From Adenophora triphylla var. japonica (Eukaryota; Streptophyta; Magnoliopsida; Asterales; Campanulaceae), in assembly GCA_022495995.1 (NCBI GenBank), contig JAFEMH010001363.1:62001-126000 (forward strand): DNA of 64,000 nucleotides, written 5' to 3'. Below the pieces are notes generated by a model that saw only the letters and a list, made by a program, of their open reading frames with translations, did not search any database and had not been told where the DNA came from. How positions within the stretch are numbered: position 1 is the stretch's first letter; each line of letters starts with the position of its first letter. The position numbers were made by a program, and so were the translations under genes. Of this stretch, positions 31,684 through 43,525 are shown piece after piece.

Positions 31684-32458
31684 TATTCTTTGCCTCAATC
31701 ATTCAAGGGAACGAGCGGACATCAGGTGAGAGTGCTTGTACAAGTTTACAACCCTCGTGACAATGATTGTTGATTGGTTCCAAAACAACCACAGTCTCAT
31801 GCCCTTTGAGTCCCATCCCGATGAGAAGGAAGAGGATAATAAATGTGTATAACTGAGAAAATGATTTTAGCACAATTTTGAGCAATAAAGACTTGAATTT
31901 GTTAGTGATAAATTGATTTCTCAACTGTTTAAGGGGAATATGAAATCGCACAACGGTGAAATTACATAATCATGAAATCAATTTATCTATTTTATTTCAA
32001 ATGTTATTTGACAACAAATTCATTGTTACCTTTAACAACTGAAAAAATTGATTTCTCATTTATTTAAAGTGTATGTGACAACACACAAATCTTCAAATTA
32101 AATATTGAGAAATTGATTTCTCTTTAGTTTAAAGGGTATTCGAAAACAGTTTCATTTTAAATTTAAACAACTGAGAAATTGAGTGTTTTGAAAAACTAAG
32201 AGATGAATTTATCAGGTTTTGTAATCAATTATGAACAAATGAGAAATGAATATCACAGTTTTATACTAAGGTGTAAACAAATGAAAAATGATTTTCTCAT
32301 ATTTTTACAAATGAATATTCAAATTTTATAAGTGAAAAATGCGATTTTCCGACTATTGAGAGAAATGAATCCAATATATTAATATTGAAAGTCTGAAACA
32401 AAAACCAGTAACACAATCTTTAAAGTTCTCAATAGTAATAGTGTGATACAAAGTAATA
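31684..32458. repeat. Spacer with degenerate short repeats
   Basis: From about 31850 to 32370 the sequence repeats variants of a gagaaattgatttctc motif with spacing near 80-100 bp, strongly diverged. An 82-codon minus-strand ORF (31703-31951) resembles nothing I know and is not called. Confidence 0.5.
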
Positions 32459-32757
32459 CTCCCTTCGTCCCAGAAAATCCGTCACTTTTTACCCAAAATG
32501 GTGTCCCGTTTGAAGCGTCACCTTTCCTAAAATGGAAATGTTTTATTAATATTCTATTACACCCACTCACTATTCCCTCCACTCATTCTCTCTCCTAAAA
32601 CACTATTACACTCACAACACTTTTTAAATTTACTATTTCCTCCACTAATTCTCTCTCCTCTTTTCAAATTACACTCACAACATTTTTTCTTCCCACTTTA
32701 TTCCTTACTTTGCGTGCCGAACCTAAAATGGTGACACTTTTCTTGGGACGGAGGGAG
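32459..32757. mobile_element. Stowaway-like MITE
   Basis: ctcccttcgtcccagaaaat...ttttcttgggacggagggag with TA at 32457-32458 and 32758-32759. 299 bp. Confidence 0.9.
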
Positions 32758-33960
32758 TATACTCTTAAATTTTCTCATAGGTAAAGACAAAGTCTGATAA
32801 TAACCAAATTAAACACTACAAATCATCCTACAATTAAGACCCAAAACAAAGCCCAGGCCCATACACAACTTAAAAATGGAATTTCCATCGGAAGATAGGA
32901 ATCCTTTTGGATTGGTAAGTAATGGCTTTAGCAGCCGCCATAGGGATGGCAACGGGTCGGGGTCGGAACTGGATCAGGTTTGATCCGAATTCGATCTGAA
33001 TACTAAAATCCCTTAGCCGAACCGAACCGATCCGAATCTGCTTGATCTGTGCCCCGATCCGAACCGAGGCATTTCAATAATAATAAAAAAAAGACCCACA
33101 GAACCAGAAAAAATAATGTAGTGCAAATTAGAACAGACAAATTGGAACAAATTAGTTTAACAGCTAAGATCTGAACATTTGAAGGCTAAATTATTGTGGC
33201 AAAAACGTCGTGAATATAATCCCTCTGTTTGAAGATGACGACAAAGTAACCCAACAATAGAAAAAAAAATCAAATTAAAGCATACCTCCACAAATTCAGG
33301 CAGCTGTTGATCTGTAACGGCGATCGGTAAAAATCAAGTGCAAACTTCGACGGCGAAATGGAGAAAATTCAGAGTTGAAAGCGCAGAAAGAGAGAGACGA
33401 GCGGAGAGAGACGACGAGAGGAGAGAGACGACGAACTAACACTACCTACATTGGTGACCTTCCACCTTGGGTCGTAGAATAGGACAAGAAAAAAAAAGTG
33501 AAAGTCATGAAAAATCAGCAACCTGGGCGGCCAGCCAACCCCAAGCTGGCCCAAGTTGGGTCACCAAAATGTGTACACATGTCACCCAATGATTGGGTGG
33601 CATGTATTTATATAAATATATATTTAAAACTAGTATATTTTATATAATTATATAAAATAAAAAATATATCAAAATTCATAATTTTTTTTATAATTGTATG
33701 GGTAATTATTTCTAATAATTGTACGGGTAATTTTAGAAATATTATTACTAATACATTATTTTAAAAAATAAAATGATAAGTATTTTAGGTAAGTTGGAGT
33801 AAAGAGAAATAATTATTTTATTAAAAGGTTGGGTTGGGTTGGGGTCACTGATGGGAGTATAAATTATATAAGGTTGGGAGTTGTGTATATGAAAGTGAGA
33901 GAAATTAATATTTTATTTGAGGTTGGGTTGGGATTGAGTCACTGATGGGGATAGTCTGAT

Positions 33961-34404
<444 letters not shown>

Positions 34405-34673
34405 TATATATAAACACACATACATATAGAACCCTAAATTTTAATTTTTAGTTATATACATCGGGTCGGTTCGGGTCTCGGGTCGGATCACCAGTAGTAC
34501 CGAAACCGGTCCAAATCCAATCAGGTCATAAAAAATTAAAACCATATCCGAATTTTTCGGATCGAATCGCCTTCGGTATGAATTGGGTTCGGTCAAATTG
34601 CCCTCCCTAGCCGCCAATATAGTTCACATATTGTACGGATAGAGATTGACTAGTCGCTTTTCCATGGTTCTTA

Positions 34674-35308
34674 GAGCATGTTTAATGGTGAACTAAATTT
34701 GGTTCATCCTTTGTAATTTCGTGAACCAATTTCGGTCCATGCCATTTAGTGGTGAACGAAATTTCGATCATGGCCATGAATGAAAATTTCGTTCATGAGT
34801 TTCGTTCATTTCGTGAACGAATTCGTGAACGAAATTGGTTCGAGCTATTTGTGTATTTTGTAATTTTGACATTTTCGAAATTATATTACTTGGATAAAAA
34901 TATTCATTATGTTTATAATTTATTTTTCTTTATAAATAGAGCCTAATTTTGAAATTTTTGACATAATTTTAATATTTTTCTATAAAAAATTATTTTATTA
35001 ATGTATATATTTGACACAATTTTAATATTTTGTATATTTAAATTTTCACTTGCACCCAAACGACGTCGTTTATGTCAAAATATTAAAAACGTTCATTTTC
35101 TTATAATTTGATGTTTAATTATGAGTGTTTAATTTCTATAAGTTTGCAATTAAATAAAACAATAAAATAAATAATTAATTATTTTATATTTAAATGACGT
35201 TAATAAAAAATAATATTTTAATAATGTGTATTATTAATTTTATAATATCAAATTACAATTAAAAATCATATCGATGAACGAAAAATTGGTTCACCACTAA
35301 ACATGCTC
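34674..35308. mobile_element. PIF/Harbinger-type non-autonomous element
   Basis: The termini gagcatgtttaatggtgaac and gttcaccactaaacatgctc are inverted with one mismatch. The 3-bp TTA duplication lies at 34671-34673 and 35309-35311. Near the left end short palindromes around gttcatttcgtgaac are repeated. 635 bp, AT-rich, non-coding. Confidence 0.87.
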
Positions 35309-35311
35309 TTA

Positions 35312-36165
35312 AAGTGTTGCACGCTAGTGAAATTACCCGATCCGAAAAAGGGCGCCCCGGACGCGTCAGATTTGTTTTGAAATCGCGAGAAAAAGGAACG
35401 GATGAATTCCAAAAAAGAGAGTCGTCACGCCATTTTTATTATAAGCCAAAACTTGAAAAAGGATGAAAAGAGATTTTTAGGTTCGGAGGTCACGTTACGC
35501 CTCGGGAAAAGAATAATTGGGCTCACCCGAAATGCCTCGTATTGACGAGTCTTTCTACCTTCCTCGAAAACTGTGCGTGTGTGTGTATGCGAAGATTAGT
35601 TAAAAATGAGTTTGAATGGCGGGTTTAAAATGATAGATATTTCGATAAATAAAGTAATGACATAATATAGGCTTTTGAAATAAAGACATTTATAGTAATT
35701 GAAAGTAATGAAATGACGATCGACAAGTCAATTTCATGACTCGGATATTTAAAGTAAATGCGATCAACAAATCAAACGATTTGGACGGTAAATGACGTTA
35801 TTTTAATGACGATCAACAAATCGAACGATTTGGACGGTAAATGACGTTATTGAAATGACAATATCAACAAATCAAACGATTTGGAGGGTAAATGACAATC
35901 AACGAATCAAACTATTCAGAGGGTAAATGACATAAATGAAGACATTTAAGTAGATAGAAATGATAAAACGAATATCAACAAGTCAGATATCCCATTTTTA
36001 ACTCTAAATTACTAATTTCGAAAGAGAAAAGTAATAGAGAAGAGATCATTTATTGACTCGGACCGGATGTTTGTAATGTCTACATTTTGGGAAAATGACG
36101 TGAACAGAATGACAAAAAAGTAATCTGCTAATTACTTTATATGACAAAAAAGTAATAGAGAAGAG
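35312..36165. repeat. Remnant of an unidentified repeat with about 50-bp tandem units
   Basis: The first 300 bp (gaattccaaaaaagagagtcg, ggtcacgttacgcctcgg) resembles a dispersed plant repeat with a gagtcg-cac / ggtcacgttacgc type sequence, from memory only. 35712-35930 holds about four units of a 49-53-bp tandem repeat centred on atcaaacgatttggacggta. No coding region is seen. Confidence 0.6.
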
Positions 36166-36170
36166 ATCAC

Positions 36171-38215
36171 TTACGGATCACAAGGTCTGCATCGTTGTCT
36201 TTGGACTTGTTGAGGAAATGTTCGAATATGCCGGCCTTCAGCTCTGGTGAAATTTCTGAACGACTTCTTAGCTGATGCATATTCTCCAACTTTGTCCCCA
36301 GTGTTCCTCGTAACTTCACAAGCTCTCCATGAAGGGGAAGGACTGTTAAAAGACCTCAAAAAGGTATATGTTTTTGGTTTAGACAGAAACTTAGCAAGTT
36401 GTATTGAGCCATGGAATTTGACCATCTCTTTGGTTTCGGGTGAAAATGAAGGCAAAGGCAAGAGATAGCGCGGAAAATCCATGGAATTCTAGAATGCTTA
36501 CTCAACCAAAGATTCGTCCAATCAGAGGAAAGCAGAGACATTGTCGCGTATGCTTCTAAACAAATAGCACCAACCAGCAATACATAAGTGATTATGAGAT
36601 CAACAATCTGGAACTTCCACGACCTCTGACAAATGAAAATTGTGAAGGAAAAGAACACGGAAAGGGTGAAGGAGGAAGAAATGAAGCGTAACAAGAATCC
36701 TAAACGAGTACTCCGTCCCATAAAACATTACTCCTTTACTGTTGAGAATGGAAAATAAGGAATAATGTTATTAAAGTAGGTGTTGTGAGTGGAAGGAGAG
36801 AGAATGAGTGGAGAGAATAGTAAATTTGAAAAGTATTGTGAGTATGACAAATGGGTCCCATGAATAAAGAAGTATTAAAAAATTTCCTTTTTAGGAAAGT
36901 GGGACTTTAAAGTGGGACGCCCAAAATAGTAAAAGGGGTAATGTTTTATGGGACGGAGGGAGTATACGTTATTGGTGCCTTTGTGTAGAAAACATCATAG
37001 GCAAATCCAAGTTCTACCCCAATCACTTCAAAAGCAGTTTGTGGATCCGTTTTCTGAAAGTAGGATTGACTCTCATCCCGATGGTGAAAGCTAAGTATGA
37101 GATCCACAAAGAGACGCTTGAACTTCAATGTTTCAAAGAAGGAATCGGCTTTGAGCAATATGCTCGCATCAGGAAGAGAGTTCCTAGATTTGGTCTGATC
37201 AGAATCATCTCCTGTAACGTGAACCTCGACCACCTCATCTGCAGTCACATGGAATCCCTCCTCTTCTTTCAAACTGAACTCCTCCATAAACTTGGCATAA
37301 CTGGGCCCTGGATCCTGAGTTGCAAGAACTGAGTCCCGGAATTGCTCCCGGTTCGCGCACCTCAGAACCCACGACCTTTCTCCATACTTGATCACTCCAG
37401 AGAAAAGCATCAGAATGCTGAGAAACGAGAGCTGGTTATCCTGCCATGCCACAAGTGTTATATAGATTGCTACACCAGTTTGGACAACCTGGCCAAGCAA
37501 ATGCCTGGTCCACAACTCATTGTCTGCCAAGGCATAAGCAGTAATGCTGTCCGGACCACCAAGGTGCAGCAATAGAAATGGTGCCCAAAATGCTGTCAAA
37601 TTAACATTTTGACTGCCATTTTTATCGGGGCTACAACTATTGGGATCTCCTTCCTGATTGGAAAGGACTCCGAGGGCAACTGTAGGCTGTAGCTACCAAA
37701 TCTGCCATCAGGTAGCTTGACCATGTAACAACTAGAATCCAAAAGCTACTTTTATATTTTCTCCGATTACCATAGTAAATGAGTAATATTAGCAAGGCAA
37801 GGCTGAGAAGTACCCTTACTCGTAGCTCCCAGTCACTCCATAACTTCCTTACGGATCAGGAAAAACCTGACCTAGCCGCCTCTGTTCACCTGTAAAGATC
37901 AGACAGCTCACAACTGTAAAGGAAAAATCAAATCATTTTAGATAATATTAAAAAAATGTAGATAATTATTTGGAAAAAGCAGTTACTTACTGGCAAATAG
38001 CATCCTTGATTAGCGCCCAAGACTTCCAAATTCTGTTCTCCCTTGTGAAACCAAGCTCCAAGCGAGGATGTTTTGAACAACTTTACCTGCTTGGTTAATA
38101 TGCTTACTCAACCAAAGATTAGCCCAGTCAGAGGAAAGGAGAGAAATGGATGCGTATGCTTCTAAGAAAATAGCACCTATCAGCAATATATGAAACAAGA
38201 ACTTTTGAAGAACCT
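36171..38215 (-). pseudogene. DUF4220/DUF594 family protein, broken by a MITE and frameshifts
   Basis: Minus-strand blocks in family order: W-S-D-W-E-L-R-V-R-V-L-L-S-L (about 37830) and W-S-S-Y-L-M-A-D (about 37710), a frameshift near 37675, then A-F-W-A-P-F-L-L-L-H-L-G-G-P-D-S-I-T-A-Y and D-N-E-L-W-x-R-H-L-L (37599 onward). These are followed by I-K-Y-G-E-R-S-W, P-G-P-S-Y-A-K-F-M-E-E and L-F-V-D-L-I-L-S-F, ending G-F-A-Y-D-V-F-Y-T-K-A at 36985. The MITE at 36711-36962 lies there. The frame resumes with I-I-T-Y-V-L-L-V-G-A-I and W-S-N-S-M-A-Q-Y-N-L-L. A second copy of the V-G-A-I...S-S-D-W-x-N-L-W-L-S-K-H block sits upstream at 38010-38198, so a partial duplicate gene was also here. The family consists of multi-pass plant membrane proteins of unknown function. 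Confidence 0.9.
36711..36962. mobile_element. Stowaway-like MITE in the DUF4220 coding region
   Basis: ctccgtcccataaaacatta...taatgttttatgggacggagggag with TA at 36709-36710 and 36963-36964. It interrupts the exon directly after the Y-T-K-A motif. Confidence 0.92.
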
Positions 38216-38293
38216 GTAGAAGAAAACACAGTTTGAGTACATTATACGGGTTGTTATTGATTGAGTTGAGTAGAACCTGTATTCCCTTATTCC

Positions 38294-38899
38294 CAGGGGC
38301 GGAGCCAGGAATCGCTGCCCCCTAAAAAATTTTTCGGGTCGGACAAGTAAAAAATGGGTCGGATCCATGAAATACAATGTATTTTAGTTAACAAAAATGA
38401 TAGAAGTAAATAATTCAAAGAACGATTGAAATAATGTTGAAGTATTTAACGCAAACAATTTATTAAAATATATTACTCGTACAAAAAAGAAATTCAAATT
38501 TGCTAATTAAACTTGGGATAATAGGAAGAAAGACCAAAAACAAAAAAAATGGGAAAAGCCTAACGAATTAATTAAGATTGAAAAAAATGTAAGGAAATTA
38601 GGAGAAAGAGAAAAAACAAAACTGTTAAGAGAAAGAATAGCAAAGATGAAAGACAAAATTAATTAAAAATGTAGGTAGCAGGGTTCGAACATGGATTTGA
38701 AAGGAAACACCAAAGGCTTTAACTTCACCCCTTCTACCGCTAAACCACACCACTCACTGGTGTTAATCTTGAAGTTAATTATATATATACATATATAACA
38801 AAAATATGGTGGGGGCAAAAAAAAAAAATTTCCACTGCATTTCCGCTGCTAGGGGGGGGGGCGAGTGCCCCCACCTGCTCCCCCCTGGATCCGCCCCTG
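38294..38899. mobile_element. Non-autonomous hAT-type element, 8-bp TSD cttattcc
   Basis: caggggcggagccaggaat...ggatccgcccctg, flanked by exact cttattcc at 38286-38293 and 38900-38907. 606 bp. Near 38680-38755 it contains a gcagggttcgaac / ctctaccgctaaacc type stretch often seen in such elements. Confidence 0.9.
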
Positions 38900-38907
38900 C
38901 TTATTCC

Positions 38908-39347
38908 CTTAGGTCTTCGTAAAAAAGTAATGCTTACTTATACACAAGTTTTTGAGCAGAAACATACAAATGCTTTCTATATTAACTTCTGACAGTATTT
39001 TTTGTAGGGCTGTAGATCAAGTTTTGTTACCCAAAATAAATGTCCAAAACTTTTCAAATTTGTTCTTATCGAGCTTGTTTTTAAAAAAATCTTTGAGATA
39101 ATCAGGTTTGATGATTCAAACTTAGGCTCCGTTTGTTTTGCGTAAAACGACTTTTGGAAAATGATTTCCCGTAAAATGTTTTCCGAAAAATGAATTTTTT
39201 TTCCGGAAAATGACATAAACATGTTTTCGGTTGTTTGGTAAATCTAAGAAAAATAGTTTCATGTGTTTAATAATTTAAAGGAAAATATTTTTCGATGAAA
39301 ACACAATTTGAGATAAGTTGGAAAAGATAGGGTAAGGTAGGGTGATA
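38908..39347. other. Non-coding spacer
   Basis: AT-rich. A ggctccgtttgttttgcg sequence at 39126 looks like one end of a Harbinger- or hAT-like element, but no matching end was found. Confidence 0.45.
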
Positions 39348-39796
39348 GAAAGTATATAAAAGAAAAGAGGGACGGACTATTCTTTATTTATTTATTTTAA
39401 ATTTTTTATTGATTAGAAAATAATATTTTAAACTTATTTTATTACTGATTTTTTTTTTACAAAAAGGTATATAAAAAAAGATTAAAAATACTAAAAAATG
39501 AAAGTATATAAAAGAAAAGAGGTACGGACTACCCTTTATTTATTTTTAATTTTTTATTGACTAGAAAATAATATTTTAGACTTATTTATTAGTGATTTTT
39601 TTAACGAAAATGTATATAAAAAAGATAGAAAAAAACTAAACAAATGAAAGTATATAAAAGAAAAGAGGGACGGACTACCCTTTATTTTTTGTATATATTT
39701 TTATTGAATAGGGAATAATATTTTAGACTTTTTTTATTTGCTGATTTTTTTTTTACAAAAAGGTATATAAAAATGTTAGAAAATTTAAACAAATGA
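39348..39796. repeat. Three-copy tandem repeat of about 150 bp
   Basis: Units start at 39348, 39500 and 39646 (a partial fourth at 39795). Each begins gaaagtatataaaagaaaag and contains cggact and a tagaaaataatatttta block. No ORF. Confidence 0.9.
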
Positions 39797-40272
39797 AGTA
39801 TATATGACTTTATAAGTCTTATAAGTAACATATACTACTACATTTTTGAGCTAATGTAACGAATCTAATGCAACGATCGAGCTAATGTAACACATCTAAT
39901 GCAGCGATTTAAAAATGGCATTGCATTATTTTATCTATGCAACGACGATTTTGAGTTAATGCAACAGCTATGACCTCGGCGTTGCATTAGGATATTTGGC
40001 ATTACATTAGATCTTTCTAATGCAACGACTTAGTTAGTAATGCAACGCCCTCTGTAAAGCCAAATGAATTACGCGGGCTTTAATTTTCCCCAAATTAATA
40101 CTTTCCTCGTTTTTTAATGGGAAAAATTGAAGGACCACAAAACTCGCTTTCTCTCTCCAGGTCCACAAAACTCGCTTTCCCTCTCACCAGTCTCCTCCCA
40201 AATTACTCGAACTATACCTCGAGCTCGTTCCATATCTCTCAATCATCTTCAATTCTCTTTCTCTCTCAAGAT

Positions 40273-41021
40273 TAGAGCCGTCAATACGGAAATACGGGAC
40301 GGGACGGGACGAAATTACATTGTCCCACGACGGGAACGGGACGAAACGGGACGGGACAAAATGGGACGGGACGAAAATACTCCGTCCCATCCCGTCCCAT
40401 TTGCGGACGCGGGATCCCGCGGGACCCAAACGGGACGAAAATTCTTCGTCATCAATTAAGTTTATCTTTCTCCCTAAGAAGAAAAAGAACAAGTTTATTC
40501 TACGCACAGGAGCTCTCTTTGACAGTTGAAATTGTGAAGTGCTGCTGATTAAGAAGTGACCGCAACACATATTGTAGCTGCTGGTGAATTACGTGAGTAG
40601 CTATGTTAATAATGGACATTCAACATGACATTAACAGTTTAATGTGTATCATGAACATTAAGTGGCAATAATGAAAGCATGTCTTGATAACAGCTCTGTT
40701 CAAATGAGGATATTTGGATTGTTCGGTTCCAAGATTATGTCATTGAAGGTTTGTCCAGTATGATAACAATATTTTTTGTTAAAAAAGAAGGAAGATGTTC
40801 TGAGCAAGACCAATTACAGATCTTCACAAGTGAGACCTAATACTTGTACGGGTCAATACGGGAAAACGGGACGGGATAAAAATAAGTTGTCCCGCGACGA
40901 AAACGGGACGATACGGGACGGGAAGAAAACGGGACGGGACTAAAATATTCCGTCCTATCCCGTTCCATTTGTATGGCGGGACGGGACGTCCCGACGGGAC
41001 CGTCCCAACTTGACGGCTCTA
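40273..41021. mobile_element. Non-autonomous hAT-type element, 8-bp TSD ctcaagat
   Basis: tagagccgtcaatacgg...aacttgacggctcta, with exact ctcaagat at 40265-40272 and 41022-41029. The subterminal parts consist of acgggacgggacg repeats. 749 bp. It sits inside a UTR-like leader of the captured sequence. Confidence 0.92.
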
Positions 41022-41046
41022 CTCAAGATCTTCAAACAAATCTCTA

Positions 41047-41427
41047 ATGGAGTCCAGATCCACTACCAGTACCACCACCACTACCACCACTACCACTACC
41101 CCCACTACTACCACTACCACTACTACCACCACCCCCACCACTATTACTACTACCACTACTACTACCATTACTAATACTACCACTACCACCACTACTACTA
41201 CCACTACTACTACTATCACTACTACCACTACCACCACTACTACTACTACCACTATTACTGCTACTACCATCACTACTACCACTACTATCGCTACTATCAC
41301 TACTACTATCGCTACTACCACTGCCACTACTACCACCACTACCGCCACCACCACCACCACCACCACCACTACTACTACTAGTACCACTATCACCACTACC
41401 ACTACCACCAATAGCATTTACTTCTAA
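41047..41427 (+). CDS. Poly-threonine ORF over an ACY trinucleotide repeat
   Basis: An ATG (41047, M-E-S-R-S-T-T-S) preceded by a UTR-like, pyrimidine-rich leader opens a 126-codon frame made almost wholly of ACC/ACT (Thr) with a few ATY and CCC codons, ending N-S-I-Y-F-stop. The reverse strand and other frames are open too because the repeat has no stops. The leader and M-E-S-R-S could be the start of a captured gene whose coding part was overwritten by repeat expansion. I doubt it makes a functional protein. Confidence 0.3.
   Translation: MESRSTTSTTTTTTTTTTPTTTTTTTTTTPTTITTTTTTTITNTTTTTTTTTTTTTITTTTTTTTTTTTITATTITTTTTIATITTTIATTTATTTTTTATTTTTTTTTTTSTTITTTTTTNSIYF
41064..41412. repeat. (ACC/ACT)n trinucleotide microsatellite, about 350 bp
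   Basis: Nearly uninterrupted ACY triplets with occasional ATC/ATT/CCC/GCT variants. It keeps the triplet period along its whole length. Confidence 0.98.
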
Positions 41428-41683
41428 CATTTTTTGAATAAAAAAGTTTACTTTTTAACAATTTTTTGAAAAAAAGTTAACTTTTTAACAATTTCTGTTA
41501 AGTTCTATACTGTATATTAACTTCTTTTTTTTCATTTTTTTTATAAAGAAGACTATTTTAGACTTTTGTTTACTACATATGTTTTTTGCAAAAAGTTATA
41601 TAAAAAAGTTATGAATTTTGAAAGAAATAAAACTTAATTTTTTTAAAAGATCCTCCTCATTAGTTACTTGGCGTTACATTATA

Positions 41684-41966
41684 CTCCCTCCGTCTCGTTG
41701 ATTAGTTCACCATTTTGGGCTTGGCATGCAAATTAAGAAAAATAGGAGAGAGGAGAAAGTGTTGTGAGTATAAAAGTAAAATGAGAGAGAGAATGAGTGG
41801 ATAGAATAGTAAATTTGAAAAATGTTGTGAGTGTAAAAGTAAAGTAGGAGAGAGAATTAGTGGGTGGAATAGTAAATTTTTTTTGCCATTTTAAGAAAGG
41901 TAAAGCTTTCAACGGGACACCCATTTTGACAAAAAGTAACGTTATTAATTATTGAGACGGAGGGAG
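41684..41966. mobile_element. Stowaway-like MITE
   Basis: ctccctccgtctcgttgatt...attattgagacggagggag with TA at 41682-41683 and 41967-41968. 283 bp. Confidence 0.9.
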
Positions 41967-42314
41967 TATTCTCTAATAATATGGCGGGCTATTAAATTTA
42001 ATTCTCCTTTTTTTTTTTTTTGGGAAATTCAAAGGGTCTGTAATCATTTCCTCCTTTTTCATTACACAAGCCTGTAATCTTGAAAAGCTTTTCTTTTCCT
42101 CTCTAATTCACTCTCGTTTCTCTTCCTCTTCCTCCAACGATTCTTCCTCCTCCTCTAGCGCCGATTCTTCCTCCAGCGCCATAAAAGCACAAACCCTTTT
42201 ATCCCTTGAATATAAACCCCTCTTCCGATTTAGGGTTCCAATTTCTCCCCTCTACTTCACTCCTGCACACACTGCAGTGCATACTCACATTTCATCTTCT
42301 TTATCTCAACAATC

Positions 42315-42521
42315 ATGATTGAGAGAGGCGGCGGCGATCGTGGCGGTTTCGGTAGGGAATTCGGTGGTGACCGTGGTGGCAGAGGAGGCCATGGAGGTGA
42401 CCGTGGAAGAGAGAGAGAGAGATTGAAATTCATGATATTGGAAGTAGAGGGAGAAATTCCATGGATTCCTGATCGTTATCTTCGTCTTCACTGCTACATA
42501 CAAGAGGCCATCGTTGAATAA
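42315..42521 (+). pseudogene. Captured first exon of 40S ribosomal protein S2
   Basis: The ATG at 42315 opens M-I-E-R-G-G-G-D-R-G-G-F-G-R-E-F-G-G-D-R-G-G-R-G-G, the Gly/Arg-rich RGG tail that begins plant ribosomal protein uS5 (RPS2). After about 35 codons the similarity ends; the frame reads on through unrelated L-K-F-M-I-L-E to a stop at 42521. The 200 bp upstream is CT-rich with tagggttcc, like a ribosomal-protein 5' UTR. The conserved S5 fold is absent, so this is a promoter/first-exon fragment joined to other captured pieces downstream. Confidence 0.75.
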
Positions 42522-42747
42522 TTGATTATCTCCCCAATTCGCTTTCACCGGGTCAGTTTTCAAACCCTAAGATTTCTCAAACCTCACATTTCAAGGCACA
42601 ACCTAGTTGTTTGTTCGCGTTGTTATTAAGCTTTCATTTTGTTTGCCTAAAATATTCGACATCTTCCATCGCTGGACTGTCAATTTTCATACTGTCTCTC
42701 CACTTCAACTAACCAGTATTGTTATTTAATTCTTCTAGCTCCCTACA

Positions 42748-43523
42748 TTGTTTTTAAATCTTTAATTGTAATGATTTCTGTTTGATTTTGGTTGTTTGGT
42801 GTGTGAATTGTGCTAATTAAGTTATTTTGTGATTGACGCTGACTTATTTTGATGTTGCTTACGCTTAAAATCCACTAATTGTTATTGTCAACACTGACCT
42901 GGTCCCAATCACTTCAGGTACTTTAAATGATTCATTTATGTTTGATCCAAAAAAAACTATTAAACTTTATATCGTATTGTATGAATTGTGCATGATGTTT
43001 CTACAACAAATTGATTGGCAATGGATTTTTTATATGTTGCCTTGTACTCAGTGTTTTCTGATACACCAACACTATGAGCATTTATGTCTCATTACATTGT
43101 TTTTATTTTTAATCATTAACCCTTGAGGTGCTGTTTACATAAGTCAACTGCATTATGCTTATAAGCTAATCTTTCTTGCTTGTAGGATCCTAGAATCCCC
43201 ACTGTTGATTTTGAGGACGTTTGTCATGGCCTTGATGACATGGGTTCTGGGTGCAGCTCCATTTCTTGCAATGATTGCTGTTGAGGTTTCCCAGGTGGGA
43301 ACAGCCATAGTAACCAAAGCAGCCATGACCCAAGGGATGAGCAACTTAGTCTTCATCGTTTACTCGGACCTGGTTGCTGTTATCATCCTTCTCCCTCTAG
43401 CTATTATCAGGTTCACTGGAACAATAACCTTCCATTTTCAAGTATACCCTCTTCATCCCAAAATGAATGACCATTTTTTTTTTTCAAATTTGCTCTTGAT
43501 CAAGAGGAAATTCGAAAAAATGT
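42748..43523. repeat. Segmental duplication, copy A (partner 45919-46719)
   Basis: The two segments share long identical stretches (tgattttggttgtttggtgtg; all of the WAT1 exon with one silent change). Copy B has a 40-bp extra stretch near 46158. Copy A ends at aaaaaatgt inside a small MITE that is complete at its right end only in copy B. Confidence 0.92.
43226..43410 (+). pseudogene. WAT1-related transporter exon 1, copy A
   Basis: An ATG-started exon (M-A-L-M-T-W-V-L-G-A-A-P-F-L-A-M) followed by V-T-K-A-A-M-T-Q-G-M-S, V-F-I-V-Y-S-D and a hydrophobic V-I-I-L-L-P-L segment, ending at a GT donor after attatcag. It is the first EamA/WAT1-type membrane segment pair. No further WAT1 exons follow in this copy; helicase exons come next. 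Functional members export auxin or amino acids at the plasma membrane or tonoplast. Confidence 0.8.
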
Positions 43524-43525
43524 AG

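Noticed and set aside
31703..31951. 82-codon minus-strand ORF
   Set aside because: No recognisable family, no clear start context, lies in degenerate repeats.
38680..38760. tRNA-like stretch (gggttcgaac and ctaccgctaaacc)
   Set aside because: No full cloverleaf can be drawn, and the stretch lies inside a hAT element that commonly carries such sequence.
41019..41430. Poly-Val and Ser/Gly-rich ORFs on the minus strand
   Set aside because: Shadows of the ACY trinucleotide repeat, which has no stops in several frames.
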